From CAZFQG01 sp964520785 (GTDB lineage Bacteria > Planctomycetota > Planctomycetia > Pirellulales > Thermoguttaceae), in the NCBI GenBank assembly GCA_964520785.1, contig CAZFQG010000240.1, positions 1 through 8,207 of the forward strand: 8,207 bases of DNA. The letters run 5' to 3'. Position numbers and translations under genes: made by a program. Positions 1 to 6,444 of the stretch are shown piece by piece. The notes below the pieces were generated by a model. That model did not search any database and was not told the DNA's origin. It saw only the letters and a list, made by a program, of their open reading frames with translations. How positions within the stretch are numbered: the stretch's first letter is position 1; each line of letters opens with the position of its first letter.

Positions 1-806
1 TCTTCGACGATTGGACGGCGGCGGAGTGGCTTGAGTATGTCCCCAACCGGGGTGGGCAACTCTACACGAATCAGATCACCCCCTATCACCGGGCACCGCA
101 CGTTTTTCTCGGATTCCCGACCCGCTATGAAGACCGCGGCCTGACGCCCTCGACGAAACATCTTCCGCAGTGGGAATTCCGCCGGCTCCGCATGAAGAAG
201 TCCAAACGCGAAGGGACGGCCGTCACGGAGGGGCTGTTCATGGCGAGCCGGGACGGCAAGAACTTCCACGTTTGGGAAGAAGCCTTTATCCGCCCCGGGC
301 CCCGGACGCAGAACGCGTGGTTCTACGGTGACGGGTATCAGGCACTCAACCTGGTGGAAACGAAGTCTTCCATCGCGGCCGACGCCCCCAACGAGCTTTC
401 GATGTATTCGACGGAGGGGGGAAAGCAAAACGACCGCGGAATCGAGCTTCGCCGCTACACCCTCCGCTTGGACGGCTTCGTTTCCGTCGCGGCTCCCATG
501 AGTGGTGGAACACTCACGACGAAGCCGCTCAAGTTTGACGGAACGACGTTGACCCTGAACATTTCCACCTCGGCCAGAGGCGGCATCCGCGTCGGAGTTC
601 TCGACGCCGAGGGCAACCCGGCGGCCGGCTACTCCCTGGACGACTGCCCCTGGATCTACGGGGATTTCATAGATCGCGTGGTCGAATGGAAACGAGGAGA
701 AAACGTTGACGACGTCACGACCGACGTTTCCCCCCTCGCCGGAAAACCGGTCCGGCTCGTCTTTGAACTCAAGGACGCCGATTTGTATTCTTTCCAGTTC
801 GAGTGA
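1..806 (+). CDS. Secreted beta-propeller glycosidase-like protein, 5'-truncated (C-terminal 267 residues)
   Basis: The reading frame is open from base 3 and ends at TGA 804-806. The gene starts before the window, and the ATG at 192 is internal, because the sequence before it (residues LYTNQITPYHRAPHVFLG) matches the paralogue at 2371-3867 (LYTNQTSPYFRAPHIYVG). The visible part has the last propeller blades, with an SRDGKNF...W motif resembling the S-x-D-G-x-x-W turns of GH32/GH43-type propellers, then FIRPG. A C-terminal beta-rich domain follows, with GGTLTTKPL, ARGGIRVGVLD and LAGKPVRLVFELKDADLYSFQFE-type sequence shared with the paralogue. About 230 N-terminal residues are missing if the length matches the paralogue's 498. 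The exact glycosidase family and substrate are not assigned. Export is inferred from the paralogue's signal peptide. It lies 87 bases upstream of the ceramidase-like gene, same strand, probably in one transcription unit. Confidence 0.8.
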   Translation, partial: FDDWTAAEWLEYVPNRGGQLYTNQITPYHRAPHVFLGFPTRYEDRGLTPSTKHLPQWEFRRLRMKKSKREGTAVTEGLFMASRDGKNFHVWEEAFIRPGPRTQNAWFYGDGYQALNLVETKSSIAADAPNELSMYSTEGGKQNDRGIELRRYTLRLDGFVSVAAPMSGGTLTTKPLKFDGTTLTLNISTSARGGIRVGVLDAEGNPAAGYSLDDCPWIYGDFIDRVVEWKRGENVDDVTTDVSPLAGKPVRLVFELKDADLYSFQFE

Positions 807-875
807 CCCGATCGTACGGATGTCGATTCGGCGATTATGGAGCTTTGCACGAGCAATGAGTTGAGTGTCAGATTG

Positions 876-881
876 AGGAGG
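876..881 (+). promoter_or_regulatory. Ribosome binding site AGGAGG that fixes the ceramidase-like start at 894
   Basis: AGGAGG lies 12 bases before ATG 894. An in-frame ATG at 837 would add 19 polar residues ahead of the signal peptide and has no comparable purine-rich site, so 894 is preferred. Confidence 0.6.
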
Positions 882-893
882 AGCACCGATACG

Positions 894-2297
894 ATGAAGC
901 GAAGTCTCACCGGCGGATTGCTGTTTATGGCAAGTTGGCTCGCCACCACCTCGGCCGGTGCCTTCGGCGCCGAATTCCGGCTGGGCACGGCGGTCGAGGA
1001 GATCACCCCGCCTAAAGGCTGGAGAATGGCCGGCTATTTTTCGGAAAGATTCAACACCGGCACGCGAAAACCGCTGCTGGCGAAGGCGTTGGTAATGCGT
1101 CAGGGAGACTGCGCCGCCGTTTTCGTCTTCTGTGACCTCATCGGTACGCCCAGTTTCGTAACGGGCCCCGCCAAAGAGCGAATCGAACGTGAGACGGGGA
1201 TTGCTTCGGATGGTATTTGCATCGCCGCGACGCACGTCCACACGGGGCCACTCTATTTCGGACCGGTCCGCGACGAGTTTCACCGGCGCGCCGTCGCACG
1301 CCAGGGCGAGGACCCCCACGAGTCGCTCGACTACGTTTCGTTCCTTGTCGAACGCATCGCTTGCGCGGTCAACAAGGCGGACGCCGCCCTGAAGACGGCA
1401 GACGTCGCTTCGGCCGTTGTTCCCGCGCCCGAGCTGTCCTTCAACCGCCGCTGGCATATGAAGAACGGTCCCGTCAGGACGAATCCCGGCATGAAGAACC
1501 CCGGAATGGACCGTCCCGCCGGGCCGGTCGATCCAAACGCGGAATTCGTGCTTTTCCGCGCATCCGACGGAAAGCCGTTCGCGTCGTTGGGCGTCTTTAC
1601 CACGCATACCGACACGGTCGGCGGCAAGGAATACGATGGCGACTACCCCGCGGTCATCGCCGAGCGTCTGCGCGAGAAATGGGGGGCCGACTTCTGCTCC
1701 GGATTCGGCCTGGGCGCCTGCGGCGACATCAACCACTGCGATTTTGCCGCCGGCAAGAGGCTCGAAACCCGATTGATCGGAACAAACCTGGCGGCCGGGT
1801 GTATTAGGGAACTGGAATATCGCGAACCCGAACCACCGCGACTCGCGGTCGCCTCGGCCGTCGTCGACGCCGGCGTCCGTGAATACCGCTCCCAAATCGC
1901 CTGGGCGAAAGAGACGATGAGCCACGTCGGGAAACGACCGATTTCCACTTCGGACCGCGCCCTGGCCCGCGTCATTCTGGATCTGGCCGATCGGGATTCC
2001 GACCGCCTTCCCATGACAATCCGCGCCATTCGCCTCTCCGATCGCGCCGCGGTCATCGCGACGCCGGGACAGATGTTCGTGGAACTCGGCCTTGAAATCA
2101 AACGCCGTTCTCCCTTCCCCGTGACGTTGATCTATAATCTCACTGACGATGTCATCGGCTACATCCCCACCCGAAAGGGCCACGAGGAGGGGAGTTATGA
2201 AGTGATTAATTCCAGAATCGCGCCGGGCACCGGTGAAATGATGGCGGAGAAGGCGGTGGCCCTGCTCCAGCGACTTCATTTAGGCTCACCAGACTAA
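894..2297 (+). CDS. Secreted neutral/alkaline ceramidase-family protein
   Basis: The 467-residue product resembles the N-terminal catalytic domain of neutral/alkaline non-lysosomal ceramidases (Pfam PF04734), zinc amidases that cut the N-acyl bond of ceramide. The start at 894 gives a signal peptide of about 26 residues (MKRSLTGGLLFMASWLATTSA then GAFGA). Family marks are the opening GTAVEEITPP (31-40), the metal-site motif ATHVHTGP (112-119, His114/His116), TTHTD (236-240, His238), GACGDIN (274-280) and YNLTDDVIGYIP near 414-425. At 391-393 the sequence is PGQ; most relatives I know have PGE there, and that Glu is thought to bind zinc. The protein is shorter than mammalian or Pseudomonas ceramidases and lacks their C-terminal domain, as do many planctomycete homologues, so the real substrate could be another N-acyl compound. 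It sits between two propeller paralogues. Confidence 0.87.
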   Translation: MKRSLTGGLLFMASWLATTSAGAFGAEFRLGTAVEEITPPKGWRMAGYFSERFNTGTRKPLLAKALVMRQGDCAAVFVFCDLIGTPSFVTGPAKERIERETGIASDGICIAATHVHTGPLYFGPVRDEFHRRAVARQGEDPHESLDYVSFLVERIACAVNKADAALKTADVASAVVPAPELSFNRRWHMKNGPVRTNPGMKNPGMDRPAGPVDPNAEFVLFRASDGKPFASLGVFTTHTDTVGGKEYDGDYPAVIAERLREKWGADFCSGFGLGACGDINHCDFAAGKRLETRLIGTNLAAGCIRELEYREPEPPRLAVASAVVDAGVREYRSQIAWAKETMSHVGKRPISTSDRALARVILDLADRDSDRLPMTIRAIRLSDRAAVIATPGQMFVELGLEIKRRSPFPVTLIYNLTDDVIGYIPTRKGHEEGSYEVINSRIAPGTGEMMAEKAVALLQRLHLGSPD

Positions 2298-2309
2298 TTC
2301 GAAAAACTG

Positions 2310-2348
2310 CACTTTCACTCTCACTCTCACTCTCACTTTCATTTTCAC
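2310..2348 (+). repeat. Short tandem hexamer tract (CACTCT-type, six units)
   Basis: The units read CACTTT, CACTCT, CACTCT, CACTCT, CACTTT, CATTTT, then a partial CAC. Three central units are identical and the outer ones differ by C-to-T changes. It lies between the ceramidase-like stop (2297) and the next gene's start (2371), ending 8 bases before the AAAGG ribosome binding site. The tract is pyrimidine-rich on the coding strand (CUCUCA-like in RNA), unlike the GC-rich surroundings. It could be a slippage-prone microsatellite or an mRNA leader element; nothing here shows a function. Confidence 0.9.
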
Positions 2349-2355
2349 GCAACGT

Positions 2356-2360
2356 AAAGG
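2356..2360 (+). promoter_or_regulatory. Ribosome binding site AAAGG that fixes the propeller gene start at 2371
   Basis: AAAGG ends 10 bases before ATG 2371. The alternative in-frame TTG at 2362 is only 1 base away from this site and is too close to use it. Starting at 2371 leaves a clean signal peptide. Confidence 0.55.
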
Positions 2361-2370
2361 ATTGATTCCC

Positions 2371-3867
2371 ATGAGAAGAACACTCAGACAAGTACTCCGT
2401 CCCTTTCCGGCTCTCGCCGCGATGGCCGTAGCGGCCGTGTCGTCTATCCTCTACGCCGATCCCATCGATATCGGGTCGCGCCGCGAACTCTTCATCGACC
2501 ACCACCTCGTCGAAGGCATCGACGGCGATGCGAAACTCACCTTGAACCGTCCCAAGGACGAGGGGGTGTGTATCCGATTCGACAAACCTTGGGAGGGCCG
2601 TTTTTGCGGGTACGTCACCGTGATCAAGGTTGACGACGAGGACTACCGTATGTTCTATCGGGGCGTGCCTCAGTCCGGCAGTGACGGCAACGAGCTGGAA
2701 AAGACGTGCACGGCCGTCTCCAAGGATGGAATCAATTGGACCAAACCGAACCTCGGCATCTACGAGATCGACGGGAACAAGGAAAACAACGTCATCCTCG
2801 CCGATTGCGCCCCCTACACGCACAATTTCTGTCCCATGCTCGACACCCGTCCCGGCGTTCCCAAGGAACAGCGATTCAAGGCGCTCGGCGGTACTTGGAA
2901 ATCCGGGCTTATCGCGTTTGTTTCCGAGGATGGCTTCCATTGGAAGAAGCTTCAAGAGAACACGCCGGTCATTCACGACGAACAGGCAGCCGCCCTCGAT
3001 TCACAGAATGTCTCGTTCTGGTCGGAGGCCGAGCAGTGCTACGTCTGCTATTTGCGCTCGTGGTCGACCAAGCCTTGGGGCGGCTACCGGTGGATCGCCC
3101 GGACGACGAGCGAGGACTATGTGAACTGGACGCCGATCAAGGACATGGAGTTCGTTCGCGACGGCGAACCTGCGCCGAAGGAACATCTCTATACCAACCA
3201 GACCTCTCCCTACTTCCGCGCCCCGCATATCTACGTCGGCACGGCCGCCCGATTTTTACCCGGCCGGCGGGTTCTCTCCGAGGCTCAGGCGAAAGCGGTG
3301 AGCGTCGATCCGAAGTACTTCGGCGATATTTCCGACGGCGTCCTTCTGACCAGCCGCGGCGGTTGGACTTACCAGCGGACGTTCATGGAAGGTTTCATTC
3401 GTCCCGGGATCGGGTACGAAAACTGGGTTTCGCGGACGAACTACCCGGCGCTCAACGTGGTTCAAACCGGAGCGGATCGCATGTCCTGCTACGTCAGTAT
3501 CAACTACGGGCAACCGACGAACAGCCTCCGCCGCTATTCGATGCGGCTTGACGGGTTCGCCTCCGTCCGCGCCGGTTACGACGGCGGAACGCTCTTGACG
3601 AAGCCGCTCGTCTTTTCCGGTAAGGAGCTTTCGCTGAACTTCGCCACCTCCGCGGCCGGCGGGATCAAAGTCCAAATCGAATCGCCCGACGGGAAACCGA
3701 TCGACGGCCATGCCTTCGGCGATTGCCAGGAGATTATCGGCAACGAGATTGACCGCAGGGTCGTCTGGAAAGAAAAAACCGACGTCAGTGCCCTCGCCGG
3801 CAAGCCGGTCCGTCTCCGTTTCCAACTGCGAGACGCCGACCTCTACGCCCTCCAATTCGTCGAGTAA
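2371..3867 (+). CDS. Secreted beta-propeller glycosidase-like protein, complete
   Basis: This 498-residue protein has a basic, hydrophobic signal peptide (about residues 1-29, ending SSILYA before DPIDIG). A probable five-bladed propeller spans about 31-395 with repeated turns SKDGINW (117-123), SEDGFHW (185-191) and SEDYVNW (247-253), the kind of S-x-D-G-x-x-W motif seen in GH32/GH43-like and sialidase-like folds. DEDYRMFYRG (88-97) is another typical blade strand. A beta-sandwich-like C-terminal domain spans about 396-498 (GGTLLTKPLVF, AAGGIKVQI, ALAGKPVRLRFQLRDADLYALQF). It is clearly a paralogue of the truncated gene at 1-806, although its fourth turn has decayed to SRGGWTY where the other has SRDGKNF. 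I cannot name the catalytic residues or substrate. Its stop codon is only 7 bases from that of the convergent kinase-like gene. Confidence 0.85.
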   Translation: MRRTLRQVLRPFPALAAMAVAAVSSILYADPIDIGSRRELFIDHHLVEGIDGDAKLTLNRPKDEGVCIRFDKPWEGRFCGYVTVIKVDDEDYRMFYRGVPQSGSDGNELEKTCTAVSKDGINWTKPNLGIYEIDGNKENNVILADCAPYTHNFCPMLDTRPGVPKEQRFKALGGTWKSGLIAFVSEDGFHWKKLQENTPVIHDEQAAALDSQNVSFWSEAEQCYVCYLRSWSTKPWGGYRWIARTTSEDYVNWTPIKDMEFVRDGEPAPKEHLYTNQTSPYFRAPHIYVGTAARFLPGRRVLSEAQAKAVSVDPKYFGDISDGVLLTSRGGWTYQRTFMEGFIRPGIGYENWVSRTNYPALNVVQTGADRMSCYVSINYGQPTNSLRRYSMRLDGFASVRAGYDGGTLLTKPLVFSGKELSLNFATSAAGGIKVQIESPDGKPIDGHAFGDCQEIIGNEIDRRVVWKEKTDVSALAGKPVRLRFQLRDADLYALQFVE

Positions 3868-3874
3868 ACGCCGG

Positions 3875-4693
3875 TCAGTCGTGCGTTACGACGCACCCCA
3901 AGATTCGGCAACCGGAATCCTCGGCCTGCCGGACCGTCTTTTTGGCGAGCCGGTCCGTCGTCAGCCCGAGCCGCACGACCACGTACGCACCGGCGCAGTA
4001 GGGAAGAAAACAGCGCACTCCCGGGTGCCGGGGTTTTCCGGCCGTGAAGAGGATGAGCCGGTAGCGATTTCGCAGCGCGTTCAAAAAAGCACGCGCCCAG
4101 CGAGAATCCGCGCAGCGGTCGGCTCGACGAAAATCCGAAGCGGGAAGCAGCCATAACCGCGGGACGTTCGTTTTGACGATGATCCGCGTCCAATCCGCGG
4201 TTCCAGCGAGGACTTCCCCAAGACCCCGTTGCGCGGTGATCCCGATCCGACGCGCCAACCGCGACTCGCCGTAGTTCCCGTCGATCAGCAGGATGTCGCA
4301 CGCCAATTTGTCGGCGACCGACGCGGCGGTGAGCATGATCGTCGCGTAGGGTGGAGTTCCGCCCGGAGTCAAGACGGCCAGGATCGCCTCCCCGGTGAGC
4401 GGCAACGAAGCGGATATCGTTTCGGCCAGATGGATGTAGGCCCGCGACCACGGGTCCATCGGGTAGTCGTCGATGAGCGACGAAAGGGCGGTCGGTTCCG
4501 ACTCGCGCGACGGGAGTGCCGTCTCCTCCCGCACGCGCGGCGCGACGCGACGATTGGACCGCGAATCACCCTGGCGCACGCTCACGGCCAATCGCGTTCG
4601 CCGCGCCGCGGTAATGAACCGGTCCGCGCGGTGCAAGCCTCCCGCGTCCGCGCCGTGCGAAGATTCGATCGTTTCCTGAGTAGTACGTTCCAT
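3875..4693 (-). CDS. CpsD/CapB tyrosine-autokinase-like protein with degenerate P-loop (pseudo-BY-kinase)
   Basis: The start is ATG 4693, 6 bases after GGAGG, giving 272 residues; in-frame starts further upstream would overlap this site. Residues 1-80 are Arg/Ser-rich and probably disordered. Residues 100-272 follow the MinD/BY-kinase fold: a core strand ILAVLTPGG (104-112), a Walker A'-like strand ILLIDGNYGESRLA (134-147), RGLGEVLAG (156-164) and PRLWLLPAS (178-186). YRLILF (211-216), GAYVVVRLGLTTDRLAKK (235-252) and GCRILGCVVT (261-270) match the autokinase C-terminal pattern. The P-loop reads TPGGTPPYAT, so the catalytic Lys is replaced (Tyr116 by my alignment). The Walker B Asp is also missing (FTAG for IDTP), and there is no C-terminal tyrosine cluster. 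It is therefore probably not an ATP-dependent kinase. It follows the ExeA-like ATPase after a 60-base gap. A divergent ParA/MinD-type protein is the alternative. Confidence 0.7.
   Translation of the reverse strand: MERTTQETIESSHGADAGGLHRADRFITAARRTRLAVSVRQGDSRSNRRVAPRVREETALPSRESEPTALSSLIDDYPMDPWSRAYIHLAETISASLPLTGEAILAVLTPGGTPPYATIMLTAASVADKLACDILLIDGNYGESRLARRIGITAQRGLGEVLAGTADWTRIIVKTNVPRLWLLPASDFRRADRCADSRWARAFLNALRNRYRLILFTAGKPRHPGVRCFLPYCAGAYVVVRLGLTTDRLAKKTVRQAEDSGCRILGCVVTHD
3881..3896. other. 6-bp stem with TACG tetraloop at the convergent gene ends
   Basis: GTGCGT (3881-3886), TACG and ACGCAC (3891-3896) form a perfect 6-bp hairpin, 13 bases after the propeller gene stop and inside the last codons of the kinase-like gene. 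No T-run follows on either strand, so if it ends transcription it does so weakly or with Rho. Confidence 0.35.
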
Positions 4694-4699
4694 GGTTTT

Positions 4700-4704
4700 C
4701 CTCC
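4700..4704 (-). promoter_or_regulatory. Ribosome binding site GGAGG that fixes the start at 4693
   Basis: On the - strand GGAGG is followed by six bases and then ATG at 4693. A longer in-frame reading from 4711 has its start upstream of this site and would place the site inside the coding sequence. Confidence 0.7.
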
Positions 4705-4720
4705 GGGGCATCCGCCAGCG

Positions 4721-4751
4721 GGTATCGCCGGAAACGGTCCCCTGCGATACC
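4721..4751 (-). other. 8-bp perfect inverted repeat (mRNA hairpin) between ATPase and pseudo-kinase genes
   Basis: GGTATCGC (4721-4728) and GCGATACC (4744-4751) are exact reverse complements around a 15-base loop, inside which GGA and TCC can form three more pairs. The hairpin begins 2 bases after the ATPase stop codon and fills half of the 60-base gap. No T-run follows on the - strand, so it is not a standard intrinsic terminator. It could protect the upstream mRNA end or tune the level of the downstream gene. Confidence 0.6.
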
Positions 4752-4753
4752 GT

Positions 4754-6196
4754 TCAACCCGGACGCTTCAGGTGCCCCGTTCCCGGAACCGGACCGCGAA
4801 TCGATGTGCTCCGCGGCAGAGGCGAGTGCCCGTATTGGGGGTCGGGCCAACTGAACTCCGGCAGGGGGAATCCGGGAGAAAACGCGACCGCGACGGGTCG
4901 TGCGGGGCGGACCCCTGCGTTCACATTGCAGGCCTCCGCCCGCTCCGGCAGACCTCGCGGCTCGATCTCGTCTCGGGAACATGTCGCCGCCTTGTGCAGC
5001 GGCAACGAGGGGCTGGGCGGCGGGCAAGGTTCGATCGCGTTGAAAACCGAATCTATCGTGGCGGATCGAGGAGCGACTATTTCTTCGACTTCGAATATCT
5101 CCGCGAACGGATTCAACGCTCTGACCGTGCGAGCGCCACCCGGCTTGCCTCGTTCCGATCCGGCCGTCTCTTCATCGTCGGAGATGAAAACCGTCGCGCT
5201 AAGGGGTCGCGGCCTCGATTCGTCTCGCGACTCTTTCAGTATCTGGAGGCGCGGGCGTTCGTCGGAGTCGTCCGAGGACTCCTCGCTATCGATAGTCCCC
5301 TCCGCCTCATCATCCAAACTGCCGAATTCGATAACGCCGCCGGACGTTTCGCTCGGTTCGTCGCTCCAGGGGCTCGGTAACTGCTGGAGCTCCGCCCATG
5401 CTTCCTCGACGTCCTCGGCCGACACGGCCGATTCGCCCCGGTTGTACGTGAGCAAAAGCGCGCGGTCGCAAATCTGATTCACCAGACGCGGAACCCCATC
5501 CGTCGCGTGAAAGACGGCGCGGACCGCCTCTTTGTCGAACAGATCGACCGCGTGGCGCTGATGCGACCGGCGGACCGCGTCCACCTGATACCCAATGTAA
5601 GCGGCGGTCTCGCCCCCGTCGAAAGGCTCCAGATAGCAGCGCCCCGTGATCCTCTGGCTGAGACACTCGAGTTTCGGGTTCGCCAGATGTTCCTCCAGGG
5701 TCATACCTCCCGCCAGAACCATCCGCGGCACCGGGGCGGTGCCGGCGTGCAGATTGCCCAGCATCCGTAATTCGTCGAGCAGTCGCAGCGGCAGTGTCTG
5801 GGCCTCGTCCACGAGTACCAAAACACCGGGGGCGGAGTCATCCACCGAGGTCAAATAATCGACCATGGCGATGCGGGCTTCTCCTTCGTCGAGGCCGCGA
5901 TACGGCTGTCCCAACTCGTACAAGAGAGTCCGAAGCAGGTCCAACCGGCTTCCGAGCCGGCCCGCGCAGAGCAACGCGACCGGCATTCGTTTCGCGAAAT
6001 GGTTCGCCAGAAGCTTGCATAGCAAGGTCTTTCCCGATCCGGAGGGCCCAAGCAGCAGCCCGGGGCCTTCTCCCCGTTCGATACAGCGAACGAGGGTCTG
6101 TCTGGCGGCTTCGATCGTCTCTCCCGGATAGTAGAGTTCGACGTCGGGTACGGAAACGAACGGGCGTCTTCGGAATCCAAAAAACTTTTCGTACAC
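4754..6196 (-). CDS. ExeA/GspA-like AAA ATPase of exopolysaccharide/exosortase-locus type
   Basis: The product has 480 residues from a GTG start at 6196. GAGGG sits 10 bases upstream, and the resulting N-terminus, (M)YEKFFGFRRRPF, matches the MYEKFYGL-type opening of the family (TIGR03015-like secretion ATPase). Walker A is GPSGSGKT (50-57, Lys56) and Walker B is VLVLVDEAQ (125-133, Asp130/Glu131). SQRI (180-183) and GVPRLVN (234-240) fit the arginine-finger and sensor-2 regions. After about residue 276 comes a tail of some 200 residues, first acidic (SEESSDDSDE, 304-313), then proline- and arginine-rich, with no recognised domain; family members are often shorter. Such ATPases are usually found with polysaccharide export and tyrosine-kinase genes. 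Here only the kinase-like partner is visible, directly downstream. In-frame TTG 6223 is a less likely start. Confidence 0.88.
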   Translation of the reverse strand: MYEKFFGFRRRPFVSVPDVELYYPGETIEAARQTLVRCIERGEGPGLLLGPSGSGKTLLCKLLANHFAKRMPVALLCAGRLGSRLDLLRTLLYELGQPYRGLDEGEARIAMVDYLTSVDDSAPGVLVLVDEAQTLPLRLLDELRMLGNLHAGTAPVPRMVLAGGMTLEEHLANPKLECLSQRITGRCYLEPFDGGETAAYIGYQVDAVRRSHQRHAVDLFDKEAVRAVFHATDGVPRLVNQICDRALLLTYNRGESAVSAEDVEEAWAELQQLPSPWSDEPSETSGGVIEFGSLDDEAEGTIDSEESSDDSDERPRLQILKESRDESRPRPLSATVFISDDEETAGSERGKPGGARTVRALNPFAEIFEVEEIVAPRSATIDSVFNAIEPCPPPSPSLPLHKAATCSRDEIEPRGLPERAEACNVNAGVRPARPVAVAFSPGFPLPEFSWPDPQYGHSPLPRSTSIRGPVPGTGHLKRPG

Positions 6197-6206
6197 TGCC
6201 TGTTTT

Positions 6207-6211
6207 CCCTC
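6207..6211 (-). promoter_or_regulatory. Ribosome binding site GAGGG that supports the GTG start at 6196
   Basis: On the - strand GAGGG is followed by ten bases and GTG 6196. The ATG at 6219 lies in a different frame, and TTG 6223 would add nine residues not expected in this family. Confidence 0.65.
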
Positions 6212-6221
6212 GAATGCATTC
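6212..6221. repeat. 10-bp perfect palindrome GAATGCATTC
   Basis: GAATGCATTC equals its own reverse complement. It abuts the ATPase ribosome binding site (6207-6211), so it could be a repressor site or a local mRNA fold. A single copy gives no proof of function. Confidence 0.4.
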
Positions 6222-6280
6222 AACGCGGGATGTTGCGCGTTCCAGTAGATATCCGCACATCTGTTTCATTCGGCAGAATA

Positions 6281-6301
6281 ATCAGGCATATTCAACCTGA
6301 T
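6281..6301. promoter_or_regulatory. Inverted repeat ATCAGG-N9-CCTGAT, possible operator
   Basis: ATCAGG (6281-6286) and CCTGAT (6296-6301) are exact reverse complements with a 9-base spacer, 21 bases in all. The size suits a dimeric regulator. It lies about 85-105 bases upstream of the ATPase GTG, in the probable promoter region, in an AT-richer patch. No regulator gene is visible nearby. Confidence 0.3.
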
Positions 6302-6408
6302 CCCACGCCGCCGCCGGTAAGCGTGGAATCAATGACGAACCGGAAAACTGCGCAAGAAACGACGGCGAGCCACCCCGATCGGGCCACTGGGAAGAGGGGG
6401 AATGGCGC

Positions 6409-6439
6409 AAAAATCACCCAGAATTCTCAGAACTTCCAG
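6409..6439 (-). terminator. Weak candidate intrinsic terminator after yggU
   Basis: On the - strand transcript, beginning 5 bases after the yggU stop, bases 6439 to 6418 can fold into a nine-pair stem with two G-U pairs, one bulged G and a UGA loop. After four bases comes a run of five U (6413-6409). The stem is not GC-rich, so termination may be weak. The same bases also read as three (C/T)CAGAA units spaced 9 bases apart on the + strand. Confidence 0.3.
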
Positions 6440-6444
6440 AAGCC

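Larger units (their letters stand above)
6224..6444. other. Intergenic region upstream of the ATPase gene
   Basis: This stretch separates the yggU stop (6445) from the ATPase start and probably holds the ATPase promoter on the - strand. I see no convincing -35/-10 pair. It contains the inverted repeat at 6281-6301 and the candidate terminator at 6409-6439. A 72-codon + strand reading frame (6230-6448) has low-complexity polar composition and I do not call it a gene. It is less GC-rich near 6240-6300 than the flanking genes. Confidence 0.6.

Noticed and set aside
2206..2976. 256-codon - strand reading frame containing an SESESES run
   Set aside because: It is antisense to the ceramidase and propeller genes; the SE run is only the hexamer tract read backwards.
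3930..3957. 7-bp inverted repeat CGGACCG / CGGTCCG with a T-run in its loop, considered as a terminator for the propeller gene
   Set aside because: The five T bases fall inside the loop rather than after the stem, and the repeat is within coding sequence of the kinase-like gene.
4229..5380. 383-codon + strand reading frame across the kinase-like and ATPase genes
   Set aside because: It is Arg/Pro-rich, lies antisense to two genes with clear family motifs, and resembles no protein family.
6260..6300. Sigma-70-like promoter on the - strand (TTGAAT and TATTCT)
   Set aside because: The two hexamers are only 9 bases apart, far from the 16-18 needed.
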